The notes below the pieces were generated by a model. The model ran no database searches and was not told the DNA's origin. It saw only the letters and a program-made list of their open reading frames with translations. From Auricularia sp. M13 (Eukaryota; Basidiomycota; Agaricomycetes; Auriculariales; Auriculariaceae), in the NCBI GenBank assembly GCA_037042915.1, contig CM073199.1, positions 3,286,001 to 3,350,000 of the forward strand: 64,000 bases of DNA. Direction: 5' to 3'. The position numbers and the translations under genes were made by a program. How positions within the stretch are numbered: position 1 is the first letter of the stretch; the number at the start of each line of letters is the position of its first letter. Below, one piece after another: positions 1 to 10,347 of the stretch.

Positions 1-212
1 GTTACACTCAGTAAGTAGTTCCGGAGCCTTTTTGCACTCATTTTTGCGTTTCAGACTTCAAGTTCACTCTGTACAACAAAGACGAGACAAGTTCGATGTG
101 ATTGCGGGCGACTTTGGTCGCAAACGAGTACAAAAGGGGCGCGGAGGCCGATTCGGCGAAAACGACATACGGGACACCACATGCGAAACGCGAGAAGCTA
201 CCTACGGGACAC

Positions 213-1095
213 TCAAGAAGCCTTGCTCATCGGACGCGAGGGCACCTTCGGGGTCGCCAAGGGGGCGAGCTCGTCGACGAGCTCTCCTTCGGCATCAGCC
301 TCAGTGCCGGCGGCGATGGCGCGCTCCCGCGCGAGCTTCGCGTGGATTTCCTTCATTTCCTGCGCGAACCCGGGCAGGGTGGCACGGATCTCCGACAAGT
401 CGAGTTCGAGGGCCTTGAGGCGCGTCGAGTGTTCCGTGAGGAACGCGAAGGGCATCATGAGAGCGTTGACGAGCTCCTCGTCGCGCTTGAAGAAGTGCTT
501 GAGCAGCAACTCGAAGTCGAGGTAGCCTGTGTTGCGCGCAATGTTCTCCTGAGACGAGGGCGACACCCTGTACGGCACGAACTTCTCGTCGCGCAGGAAT
601 GGCGGCGCGAGGATGTCGGGCTTGAAGTCCGAGTCCGTCTTCGTGCGCTTGCGGGGAGAGAGCGTGGACGAACCCGCGATCGGCGACGAGTCGCGCTTTC
701 GCTTCTGCAACACGTGATCAGTGGGATATCGAGGCGCGGGAAAGTCGAGGACGAACCGAGGCGCTCTCGACGTACTCGTCACCGTCCTCGGGCTCCGGCG
801 TGGGCGTGTGCTCGGCCTCCTCGTCGCAGAGCGTGAAGCAGACGCGCTTCGAACCGTGGCTGCGCCAGCAGGCGTAGCAGGCCTTCGTGTCCGCCCACTG
901 GAGGCAGTTCCGCCACTGGAAGTTGGGCGCGACTTGAGAGCGATTCTCTCCTAAGCCGCGGCACCACTCGCAGAGGAAGGCGGACATGATGGTCGTCGAC
1001 GTGTGCGGGTAGAACGAGAGCATGAGGAGCTTCTTCTCCTCGGGGAACTGGCGCAGCGGGGAAGGCATCTCGTTGAGCTCGACGCCGAGGCTACC
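213..1095 (-). pseudogene. 3' half of the same host gene, Cys-cluster region
   Basis: Continuation of the gene starting near 6107. The reading comes out of the LTR boundary at 1095 and shows a cysteine-rich segment: CEWC, then a lone C, then CYAC, then a final C near 840-960. The spacing is CX2C-X18-C-X8-C-X2-C and resembles a degenerate zinc cluster. An intron lies roughly at 773-705, ending GTGTTGCAG. The last exon (704-213) begins with a basic KRKR stretch, possibly a nuclear signal, and ends in a helical, charged tail. Function is unknown; a nuclear DNA- or RNA-binding role is only an inference from the Cys cluster and basic patch. With a 4.3-kb insertion inside an exon this allele is probably non-functional unless the insertion is polymorphic. 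Confidence 0.6.
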
Positions 1096-1952
1096 TGTTG
1101 CGGTCATCACGGCCATCGCAAGCTCTGTCCGCTTGCCCGCGGATTTTACGCCGCTTCGCCGAGCGTTCGGACGCTGTTGCATACAGTCGGCGCACTGTTT
1201 ACCCTCGAACGGAGACTCGGCCAGGGTTATACGCCTCGGGCTGCTCAACTCGGGATATGATCGATGCGCCGCTCTCTACCTGTCTAGGGGGTGAGACGAC
1301 CTCGGCGCATACCCCAATTCGGCTCGGTGAAGGCTTCTTATCCTCGGACCAGGGTTCGGCAGCTCTCCCCTCGCTGTATGCGTCGGGTATGGGTGTTGTG
1401 GTGCTCGGGATGGACTCTAGGATCCCCTTCTGACCTCGGGCGAACTCGGTGGGCCACCCTGAACGACCTCGGAGGGTCTGGAACGCCTCTATTGGACTCC
1501 TCGTTGGTGCGACACCCCTCGGAGGGATAGTAGGCCGGTTGTCATCGCCTGGTACAAGCTCGGCTACATCCTCGGACCCTCGGCCCGTGGCCTCAGCAGC
1601 TCGGCGCTCTCCCCGTGCACTCGGGAGGTGCCCTCCTTCCCGGTTCGTGCCCTCGGTGGGTGTGTATGTGGATAGCATACCTCGGCACCTTTGTCCTGTC
1701 TCGGACCCGGTTCGATTGGAGGTGTGGTAGGGTGTTGGCACCATGGGAGATGATGGTGGATGGACCCTTTAGCTCCGGGATCACCCTGGACCGGATCATC
1801 GGACCCTGGGGGAAGGGTATATAGGTTGTAGGGTGTAGATGCGTGTACCCCAGGTTTGGTCTGGTCAATTGCACCGCTTGTCCGTTCTTCCTCGTCCCTC
1901 TCTCCTCTCTTGGGCGTCGGTCTCGGCGAGTGACGAGCGCTCTGCCGTGACA
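1096..1952 (+). repeat. 5' LTR
   Basis: Left terminal repeat of the 4.3-kb element. It contains a TATA-like GGTATATAGG at about 1816-1826, placed near the right side of the LTR as expected for a promoter reading into the element. All open frames in it recur at the right LTR and are not genes. Confidence 0.85.
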
Positions 1953-2949
1953 TAAGACCAAACCTTCACTCCCTTTCGACCGACGCTCATCCCTCTTCTT
2001 CTTCCCCACACGGCCGCGACGTCCTCCCGACTACTATCGCCCGTGTGTCACGCCGACGACCTCATCAGGCCGGCCTCGCCGTCAGCTAGCCGCTGTGCAC
2101 CGGCCGAGGTCCATTGGCATCCGCATCCTTCTCCCTCGGAGTCGCCACCCACACCGAGAAGCGAGGCGTCCGCTGCCAAGGCCCTATCTCCATCCCATCG
2201 GCCGCAGCGCATGACCAAGCCCTTGGCACAGCCTCTCCACACGGTCGCGCGGGATACCCCGATCCCGCCCTCGGCGACCCCTGGTGCAGCACCTCCTTCG
2301 CACCCTCTACCTCGGCGAGTAAACCAAGACACTCGCCCACGCCCAAAACCCCACCCCGGTTGTCTGGACTTGCGCGCTCAAGCCACAGCTGTTACACCTC
2401 CCCCTCTCGCACGCCATCGGCAGATGGGGCCTCGGCCGTGATCCGGATGGACTGGATGCACGCGCCGCAACGCCCGAGATATGAACACCCTCGCCCCGAG
2501 GACGTCACGAACCACCGGCCGCTGGCTGGACGACATGTACGACGTTTAACGATGCCCCGAGCTCACGCCGAAGCTCCAGCAACCAGTAACTTCACTCGCT
2601 GCGCGAACCCCAGCCGCCGACGGCGGATCCCACACGTTCCTTATTTCCCTTATCACTTACGGGTCGGTGCGCAGGCGCAGTCGGACCAACAGGACACAGC
2701 ACAGGACTGGAATCCAACCTTTCCCGGACCTTGGAGTCGGCCGCAGGATGCCTGGGTCGGAAGGTGCCACACCAGGATGGATACGCCGACGACTGGAGCC
2801 AAAATCCCGGACCCGCAGAAAGAAGTCCCATTGGTCTTTGCGCTGGTTCGGACTCCCACTTCGGTCCCAGATTCAAGAAAGCTATTTATATTCTGTACAT
2901 GCGCCCATTGCGACAAGAAAGACTAAGTACAGGATGCCGAACCGAATCC
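1953..2949. other. Internal region of the LTR element without a clear gene
   Basis: About 1 kb between the left LTR and the antisense gene. A plus-strand open frame of 270 codons (2114-2926) is Pro/Ser/Arg-rich and shows no family features, so I do not call it. This stretch probably holds the primer-binding and packaging sequences, but I could not match a tRNA primer. Confidence 0.4.
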
Positions 2950-4394
2950 TCAGTCCATGTCCATCGCTTCCTCCACCTCCTCTACCTCGTCCTCGTCCTC
3001 CTCCTCCTCCTCCGGACCCGACTCAAGTGGTGCCGACGCGCGCGAGGAGCTCGCCCCGGGTGTAACCGACGAGCGGGACGACCGCGTCGCCGTACCCGCC
3101 GCAAAACGAGTGCCGCGGCGCATGGCCGAGCGCAAAGGCACGGACACATGCGACGACGCGGGCGGAGCGGCTCCCCCGGCAACCAATGACCACGCCGCCG
3201 CGAACTGCGCCATGAAGTTGGGATGCAGCGGGGGCGCGGCCGCCGTGACGCCGCACTCGGTGCCTCAATAGGCAGCGCAGGCAGACTCTCCTTCGCGGTC
3301 CGAGACCGCGAAGCACGAGACGACGACGACGCGGGCGCCTGGGGTACGACGGACGCGGCGCGGGAGCGAGATGGCGGCGCGCGTGTGCCCGACGACGGCG
3401 CCTTGGAACCCTTCCCTGTCTTGGTCCCGAACCCGAGCGGCGTGCGCACGTCCTTCCACGAGCACTTTACCTTCCGGCGCGAGCACTCGAGGCACGCTGC
3501 CAGCCCCTGCGCCGGAAGGCAGTCGTCGCCGCGGTCCACACATCGGCTGCACGGCTGCCTGATGTCAGTGATCACAGCCCAAGCCGGATGGTAATAGGTA
3601 CTCACCGAGGTTGGGACCCCATGGCGATCTATCACGCCGTCCGCAAACGCCCGATCCCACGCGTGCCGACGGTCGCGCAGAGCGGGGCGTTCCTCCACGC
3701 CAGGCGGGGGCGTCCGTGGCCGACGCGGGTGGTGCAGCAGAGACCCCGACGACGGCGGCGCAGAAACGGGCGGCACCCGCGCAGCAGATGACGAGCGCGG
3801 CGGACGAGCAGGTGGCGCCGAGCGAGCAGGCGGGGCAGGCGCCGACGACCGAGACGACGACGACGGAGGCGCAAGACGGCGCGGCAACGGAGCAACGACA
3901 GGCGGCGGCGCGGACTCCTCGCACTCGGCGTATAGCGGGTGCCCGGGCGGGACTCTCAACGCCGAGCAGCGGGTCCTGGATGCCGCATCGGACGGCAGAG
4001 GTGGCAAGCGAAGCGCCAGCGGACGGACGCAATCGGACGGCGCAGCGGGCACGGACAGAAACGGCGACAGAAGGGCGTCCGCGGGTGACGAGCAGGCAGC
4101 CAGACCGAGTTCAAGAGCACGGGCCGACGGCAGCAACGAGAAAAGCAAGCGGCGCTCGACGCCGAACTCCAACTGCCGGTTGCGGGCCAGGTCGCGGTGC
4201 GCAGCGGGGATGCCAGCGTCGCCAAGCGCGGCGGCGATGCGGTCCATGGCGCCGGTCAGGACAACGATACGGGCCTCCATGCCCACGGCCCGAGCGCGCG
4301 AGAGCACAAAATCGGGCAGCACGGGCACCCAGGCGGGTGCTCCGCCACTGCGCTGGTCGTCGCGGGCGTCGTCTGCGCGGTCTGCAGAGGGCAT
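2950..4394 (-). CDS. Antisense cargo gene in the LTR element, Zn2Cys6-like
   Basis: A minus-strand coding region, opposite to the LTR transcription direction. It starts near 4394 (MPSADRADD) and carries a Pro/Ser/Ala/Arg-rich middle. A cysteine cluster follows at about 3455-3555, spaced C-X2-C-X6-C-X8-C-X2-C-X6-C, which fits the fungal Zn2Cys6 binuclear cluster pattern. Just before the cluster is a stretch with good intron signals (GTGAGT...CAG, about 50 bp near 3545-3600). The Asp/Glu-rich end near 2950-3000 looks like an acidic tail. Retained introns are expected for a gene carried antisense to the retroelement transcript. It may be a captured host regulator; I cannot name the source. Confidence 0.5.
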
Positions 4395-4550
4395 GGTGAG
4401 GGTAAGAGGACAAGAAGCAAATTGACAGGCCGAAGCTTTATGTCCAACCGCGAATTGAATTGCCATTCAGTCCGCGGCGCCCTCGGCCCGTTGTTTCGTC
4501 CTCCCCGCCCTTCGCCTCTCTCCCTCGGATGCTCCCTCGGCTTGCGGCTT

Positions 4551-4560
4551 GAAGGGGGGG
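4551..4560 (+). other. Polypurine tract
   Basis: GAAGGGGGGG three bases before the right LTR. Plus-strand priming tracts sit exactly here in LTR elements, so it fixes the element's orientation. Confidence 0.6.
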
Positions 4561-4563
4561 TTA

Positions 4564-5419
4564 TGTTGCGGTCATCACGGCCGTCGCAAGCTCTGTCCGC
4601 TTGCCCGCGGATTTTACGCCGCTTCGCCGAGCGTTCGGACGCTGTTGCATACAGTCGGCGCACTGTTTACCCTCGAACGGAGACTCGGCCAGGGTTATAC
4701 GCCTCGGGCTGCTCAACTCGGGATATGATCGATGCGCCGCTCTCTACCTGTCTAGGGGGTGAGACGACCTCGGCGCATACCCCAATTCGGCTCGGTGAAG
4801 GCTTCTTATCCTCGGACCAGGGTTCGGCAGCTCTCCCCTCGCTGTATGCGTCGGGTATGGGTGTTGTGGTGCTCGGGATGGACTCTAGGATCCCCTTCTG
4901 ACCTCGGGCGAACTCGGTGGGCCACCCTGAACGACCTCGGAGGGTCTGGAACGCCTCTATTGGACTCCTCGTTGGTGCGACACCCTCGGAGGGATAGTAG
5001 GCCGGTTGTCATCGCCTGGTACAAGCTCGGCTACATCCTCGGACCCTCGGCCCGTGGCCTCAGCAGCTCGGCGCTCTCCCCGTGCACTCGGGAGGTGCCC
5101 TCCTTCCCGGTTCGTGCCCTCGGTGGGTGTGTATGTGGATAGCATACCTCGGCACCTTTGTCCTGTCTCGGACCCGGTTCGATTGGAGGTGTGGTAGGGT
5201 GTTGGCACCATGGGAGATGATGGTGGATGGACCCTTTAGCTCCGGGATCACCCTGGACCGGATCATCGGACCCTGGGGGAAGGGTATATAGGTTGTAGGG
5301 TGTAGATGCGTGTACCCCAGGTTTGGTCTGGTCAATTGCACCGCTTGTCCGTTCTTCCTCGTCCCTCTCTCCTCTCTTGGGCGTCGGTCTCGGCGAGTGA
5401 CGAGCGCTCTGCCGTGACA
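4564..5419 (+). repeat. 3' LTR
   Basis: Right terminal repeat, matching 1096-1952 almost base for base, with the same TATA-like motif at about 5283-5292. It is followed directly by the second copy of the CTACC target duplication. Confidence 0.85.
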
Positions 5420-6107
5420 CTACCGTACAGCGAGCGGATCGTAAGCAGCGCGTTGCGGTGCGCAGAGCCGAAATCGAAAGTGTACGCCCCGAGATCGAGG
5501 AGGCGAGTCGCTTGCCGCTTCCAGTGATTGTAGGCGCGAGCGGGACGAGGGCCCTGGTCGTTGTGGCAAGCGCCGGCCGCGAACTTGTATGCCAGAAAGA
5601 GGCGCGCAAGGAAGATAAAGGCGGGGCGGTGCTCCTCGTCGAGCTCCTCGTAGCACTCGGAGGGGATGACGCAGTACGCGGCCAACATGAAGCAACACAC
5701 GGGTTCCGAGTCGTCGTCGTAGCCAGCGATCTGCGAGACCGTCAGCATAAACGCGCGATTCCAATATCGTACCACGTACCGGGAAGTGGGAGAGAATCTC
5801 ATGCTCGTTCTTGCCGGTGCGAATGGCCGTGAGGAATAGCACGAACTTGTTGGCGTCAAGGAGAGCGTCGCGGCGCGGCTGGTCGCCGTGGCAGCAGACG
5901 AAGGACGAAGGAAGCGAAGAGTCCAACGCGGGCGGGTCGTCAGGAGCGTTCCAGTATTCAGCGAGGGCCGCGAGATCCACGGGCACGGGCTCCTCCACGG
6001 GCGGCGGCGGTGGCTCCACAGCGCGCGCGACGACCACCAGCCTTGGCCTTGGCCTTGCCCTTGCTGTTCTTCGGGGGTCCCGTCTTATGAGAGCGGCGGC
6101 TGGACAT
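5420..6107 (-). pseudogene. 5' half of an unknown host gene, split by an LTR element
   Basis: Minus-strand start of a host gene whose other half lies at 213-1095. The ATG at 6107 is my choice; the reading just after it, a Lys/Ala-rich stretch, does not join cleanly to the next frame, so the true start is uncertain. Coding then runs through a Pro-rich stretch, an intron at 5779-5731 (GTACGT...CAG, 49 bp) and a helical region with Ala/Leu-rich segments such as FLARLFLAYKF. It stops where the LTR begins. The reading phase on this side continues in the same phase at 1095 once the duplicated CTACC is counted once, which ties the halves together. I do not recognise the family. The segment vaguely recalls a cyclin-like helical fold, but no motif proves it. 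Confidence 0.6.
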
Positions 6108-6476
6108 GAGGGAAAACGCAATGAGGGCAATGCGGGACAGGAACCAACTTATATCCTCAGACAGGGGGTATTCAGTTCTAGCCCTTCACAAACGACTTGG
6201 ACGAATTCGGGACGGTCAGTACGGTTTGCCGTGCAACGGCAGCCTCAGAACAAGCAGCCTGCGGTCCCGAATGTTCCACGCAACGAGTACCATTCACCCG
6301 AGTCAACTTCAGCAAACTCAACTCGCGACAAACACGTGGCGGTGCAAGAAATCAATGCTATTCCGCGGGAACACTTCCAAGAACATGTCAACTGTCAAAC
6401 AACTCGACCCTGAGGCGCCGGCGCCGCGTTATTCGGACGGCCGAACATCGGGACACTGGACCGCCACGCACTCGGA
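6108..6476. other. Intergenic, likely promoter of the minus-strand gene at 6107
   Basis: About 370 bp between two minus-strand genes. I see no convincing TATA box or RNA gene. It must hold the promoter of the split gene and the 3' end signals of the gene at 6477-7481. Confidence 0.4.
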
Positions 6477-7481
6477 TCAGCAATCAAGTCGCGAATACGA
6501 AGACGGAACGCACTCAAAAGTCAAGGCCTCGAAAGCGTCAGCATGTTCACCAGTGGCGTACAGGCCGCCGTTAATGTTCTGACGTGAAAGAACGTCGTGG
6601 ACGATCTCGGCACGGATGTCTTCAGGGATGAAGCCGTCAGTACGGGAGAAGGTCGCGAAGCGGAACGGGTTCCGTTCATCAAGCGCCCCATATTCCCAAA
6701 GGCTAGCGGTAGCTGTCGGGATTTCGGTGGTGAACGGCTTGATAACGTTGAACATGGCCATGAGACCCGCATACGAGGAAGGACGAACGGAGCGGAAGTC
6801 GCGAGCGACGTTCGCGTGGATGCGCTCGAGTACCTGATACTGCGTTCCAACGAACTTGGCGTATTCGCGATAGATGCGCGCGAGTCCGGCGTAATGGGCA
6901 AGAATCAGAAGCGTGTTCTGCGCGGGCGTTCAGCCTCTTCAAACGCTATTCCGAATGCGGCGACTCACAGAGATTGCGGGCCAGTGCGAGATGAAGAACC
7001 CGACTTCATCGGCGTGCGCTTGGTCAGGAGCGCTCACAAGGCGCCCGAGCTGCGTACCGATATCCTGAGCAACGGTGGCATAGAAGTCAAACGCAAGGAC
7101 AGTAAACTGTCCCGGGTAGACCTTTGCGGGTTCCGGCATCTCGGGAGTCGGGGCGTTTGGATCGAAGTACGTCGAGAGACCAGCCAAGGCAGGGTTCCAT
7201 CCAAGGGCCATTGAGTCTTGAGATGCGAGCGTCTGGATAACTTTGGCGACCGTCTTGGTGATGCTATCGAGGGCGCGATAATTCTCGGACACCGCGCGCG
7301 AGATGGCCGCGAGCTGAGCATGTTGCGTGGCGATAGCCTCGTCGATTTCGCGATGACGCTCAACAGCGCGACGGGCGACGTGGGCGAACGACAGGAACGT
7401 CGGGAAGACGTAGACCTGAGAGAGGGAGGTATTGACGAAAGACTGCATGATGAATGCGGGTTGGAGGACACGACTTAGCAT
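6477..7481 (-). CDS. Hypothetical two-exon protein with a coiled-coil N-terminus
   Basis: Two exons, 7481-6969 and 6917-6477, joined across a 51-bp intron with GTGAGT, a CTGAAC branch site and CAG, giving about 317 residues. The start at 7481 is the first ATG; one at 7448 (MQSF) is also possible. Residues about 35-100 are Ala/Glu/Arg-rich heptad-like helix, with repeated Ile/Val spacing in VAKVIQTL. A central part has PGQFTVLAFDFYATVAQDIG, and the C-terminal exon is largely helical. No catalytic motif, signal peptide or membrane segment is evident. I do not recognise the family. The clean intron and uninterrupted frame argue for a real gene. Confidence 0.6.
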
Positions 7482-8685
7482 TCCGAGGACCTTTTATGGC
7501 GACGCGATTTCGCGGGTCCCTGATGCTTCGCAATTTGATGCACAGGGACGTGCACATTCAAAGTACCCCGCGGATGATCGGGCAGAAATTGACACGCCGG
7601 AAAAATCGCGTCCCTTTCAAGATAAAGGCGACATAGCAAGACACAATACAAACTCGAATACAGTACTACCACACATCCCGACAACAACGAAGACCGCAAA
7701 TCAACAAGAACAGCATTCCGAAATGGAACACGCGACGCACACCGGCAAGACCCGACATCTCTCCAGCATGGACAACTTGGCGACAACGGCTCGGCAACCA
7801 CAATCCCTTCTATTGGACCTCAAGCACGACTCCCGGATTTGCCTTTCGAGACTCCCAGAGTATGCGCGAAGGACGAACGATCCGTCTCTAAGAGCAGGCG
7901 AGCATATTCCGCGTTCGCCTCCCGAAAGTGTCCCAGCACACGACCGCGTGCTACTCCGGCAAAGACACCACGACCACGAAGGTGCGCAGTCGCCCTGGCT
8001 GCGAAGGAATATTCTCGACGCCGCTGTCTCCGGTTCCAAGGGATCACCAGCAACCGAGAACGATCCTGACTCATTCACCCAAAATCGTTATCGGCACCTG
8101 CGCATTCGCGAACACGTCACCCGCTGCGACCTCGGACCATATCCAGACCAGGGTCTAGGGCATCCTTCCTCTCTACTGTCCCTGAGCATGTGCATCCTGA
8201 GAAACCGGGGAAATGCGGAACACGAAACCCATACTAGGGGAATCCCGTCATCGTGATCGCAGCGCACTTTCCCACGGTCTATGGCGTCATCCAAACGGCA
8301 GGGCAGGCCGCAGCACACTTGTGGACGATCGGTAGTCTTTCCTCGGAGCAAATCCTGAATCACACGCTCACGGGATCGGCCTTTCATTGGCTCCCGAGAA
8401 TGGATTGCGCAACCCGCAGGCGCGCGCAGTCCGCATGTGACAATCGGGAACTCTTCCTATCGCATGGGCATTATCGGTACAGCTCGGGACATGGTCTTGA
8501 TTGGCTTGGCATTCTCCTGTATAAAACGCGATAGGTAGTTAGGTAGTTTTCCCCCAGCACAGCGGCTCACGAGCATCCGGCTCACCAGTAGTTCAGTATC
8601 GCGCACTCCGGCGCCCAGTTCTCGTACTCGCACCCGTCCTCCGTTCTAGTCCGTACGCAATCGAAGTCTCAGTCACCCTCTGCCA
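7482..8685. other. Gene-free stretch left of the KDZ transposon
   Basis: About 1.2 kb with only overlapping open frames on both strands and no intron logic linking them. A TATA-like TATAAAAC occurs at about 8520, some 170 bp before the transposon target site, and may belong to a promoter that the insertion separated from its gene (right flank from 27031). Confidence 0.4.
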
Positions 8686-8693
8686 TCTCCGTT
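8686..8693 (+). repeat. KDZ target-site duplication, left
   Basis: TCTCCGTT immediately before the first base of the left inverted repeat; the identical octamer follows the right end at 27023. Confidence 0.9.
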
Positions 8694-9520
8694 CACCTCA
8701 GGTAGCTGCAACCGGGTGGCGTTAACCCTATTTTACCCCCCCGGAAAATAGGCTAGCGTCAGGCCCGCGCCCGCGCCCGCGTCCGTTGCAGGTGGGTCAG
8801 TGGGACAGCAGGTGGTGGTGCGGGTTTCGTTGCGGGTCCCTGTATAGTAGTGCGGTTCCCATTGCGGGTGCGTGAATGCCAGTGCGGTTCCCATTGCGGG
8901 TGCGTGAATGCCAGTGCGGTTCCCGTTGCGGGTCCCTGGGTGCGCCTGCGGGTCCCGTTGCGGGTCCCTGGGTGCGCCTGCGGGTCCCGTTGCGGGTCCC
9001 TGGGTGCGCCTGCGGGTCCCGTTGCGGGTCCCTGGGTGCACCTGCGGGTTGCTCTGCGGGTCCCGGGATGCACTTGCGGGTTGCTCTGCGGGACCCATTG
9101 CGGTTCCCTGGGTACGCCTGCGGGTCCGTTGCGGGTCCCTGGGTGCTGCTGCGGGTTGCTCTGCGGGTCCCATTGCGGGTCGCTGGGTACGCCCGCGGGT
9201 CCCGTTGCGGGTCCCTGGGTGCTACTGCGGGTTGCTCTGCGGGTTCCATTGCGGGTCGCTGGGTACGCCCGCGGGTGGCCCTGCGGGCGCTGCTGCGTGC
9301 GGCTTATCCCGGTGGGCCCCGCCGTCGCCGGCATCGGCCGCCGCCGCGCCCACCGCCGTCGGCATCGGCCGCCGCCGCGCCACCACCGTCGGCATCGGCC
9401 GCCACCGCTGCCGCCGCCGCCGGCGCCGCCGGCGCTTAAATCTCAAAAACATTTTCTTTCCCAAAAACATTTTCTTTCCCCAACTACAAACTAAATCGAG
9501 GCAACACTTAATATGTACCA
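8694..9520 (+). repeat. Left terminal inverted repeat with minisatellite
   Basis: About 0.83 kb that reappears inverted at the right end. Order from the tip: CACCTCAGGTAGCTGC, an AT-rich block around CTATTTTACCCCCC, a GC-hexamer tract, then a tandem minisatellite built from TGCGGGTCCC and CTGGGTGCGCC modules (about 8850-9290). Next come GCC/GCATCGGCC repeats and an AT-rich inner edge near 9440-9520 where AACATTTTCTTTCCC is doubled. The open frames here exist only because the repeat has no stops. Confidence 0.85.
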
Positions 9521-10347
9521 TATTCGAAAGCAGTGTCAAATTTGGAGCACGGAATCTTAATGCATGCAGAAACTTTCGTATCACCTTTGCTATGTCTACA
9601 AGCGAGCAATTTACGCAAGGATTATCAAGAGCAGACAAAGCAGAGGTGATAGGAATTCCCTTCTAAGTTCCCTTGCAGCCTCTATGTGTCTGGATGTGCA
9701 ACAACAACGATATAATCATTCAATGCACAACAACGTGCACATAGACCAATGATACTTTGCGGTATGTGCCCGTTGTTGTTCATTATGGATGTATGCATCG
9801 ACATCCACAGACCCTCGGCCGCACCCGCGCCTGCACCCGCGGCCGCACCCGTAGATGTGACGAACGTTGAATCGAACGCCATGTCCTGATGCATGCAAAA
9901 TTGTTCGCGTTACCTCTGCTACGTCTACGCACGAGCTATACGGGGTAAAATATTGACCCAGAGCCTCTATGTGCCCGTTGTTGTACATCCAGAGATTAGG
10001 ATCACCAAGTCGGACGCAAAATAAAGGAATGCACAACAACGGGCACATAGACGAATAAATATCATTTAATCGCGGTATGTGCCCGTTGTTGTTCATCACA
10101 AGTATTTATGGTACACGCCCCGGACGCGCACCTGCGCCCGCACCTGTGCCCGCACCGCGGCGTACCCGCGGCCGTACCCGCGGCGGTACCTGTGTCGGGT
10201 GTCTGTCAGCTGTCAACGGACAAGTCCGTTGCGGCTGATCTCCGTTGCGGCTGATCCTGCGGGTCACGTGACGGGTGCGGCGGACCTACGGAAGTATCCG
10301 GGGAAGGCCGACTTTTTTTCACCCACCCGCCGCCACCACACCACATA
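9521..10347. other. Left subterminal spacer of the KDZ element
   Basis: Gene-free. Carries several copies of TGTGCCCGTTGTTGT in both orientations (about 9763, 9967, 10032 inverted, 10078), GC-hexamer tracts at about 9822-9850 and 10115-10195, and probably the transposase promoter. Confidence 0.6.
9763..10096. repeat. TGTGCCCGTTGTTGT motif cluster
   Basis: Four copies within about 330 bp, in both orientations, some able to pair as hairpins. A fifth, inverted, lies at about 25789-25803 in the right spacer. Location in the two subterminal spacers suggests a binding site for the element's proteins. Confidence 0.6.

Larger units (their letters stand above)
1096..5419 (+). mobile_element. Young non-autonomous LTR retroelement with an antisense gene
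   Basis: The two ends are near-identical repeats of about 857 bp that begin TGTTGCGG and end GTGACA, in the TG...CA manner of LTRs. The element is flanked by a 5-bp target duplication (CTACC at 1091-1095 and 5420-5424). A polypurine tract lies just upstream of the right LTR, which sets the orientation as plus. The internal region is only about 2.6 kb and shows no gag, protease, reverse transcriptase or integrase, so the element must depend on a partner (LARD-like, probably Ty3/Gypsy or Copia driven). By eye I see only about two differences between the LTRs, so the insertion is very recent. It looks structurally whole as a non-autonomous copy. Confidence 0.85.

Noticed and set aside
1199-1953. 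Open frames inside the left LTR
   Set aside because: They recur in the right LTR and show no protein family; they are LTR sequence.
8733-9494. Many long open frames on both strands in the left TIR
   Set aside because: They are products of a stop-free GC minisatellite; the same frames appear inverted at 26121-26983.
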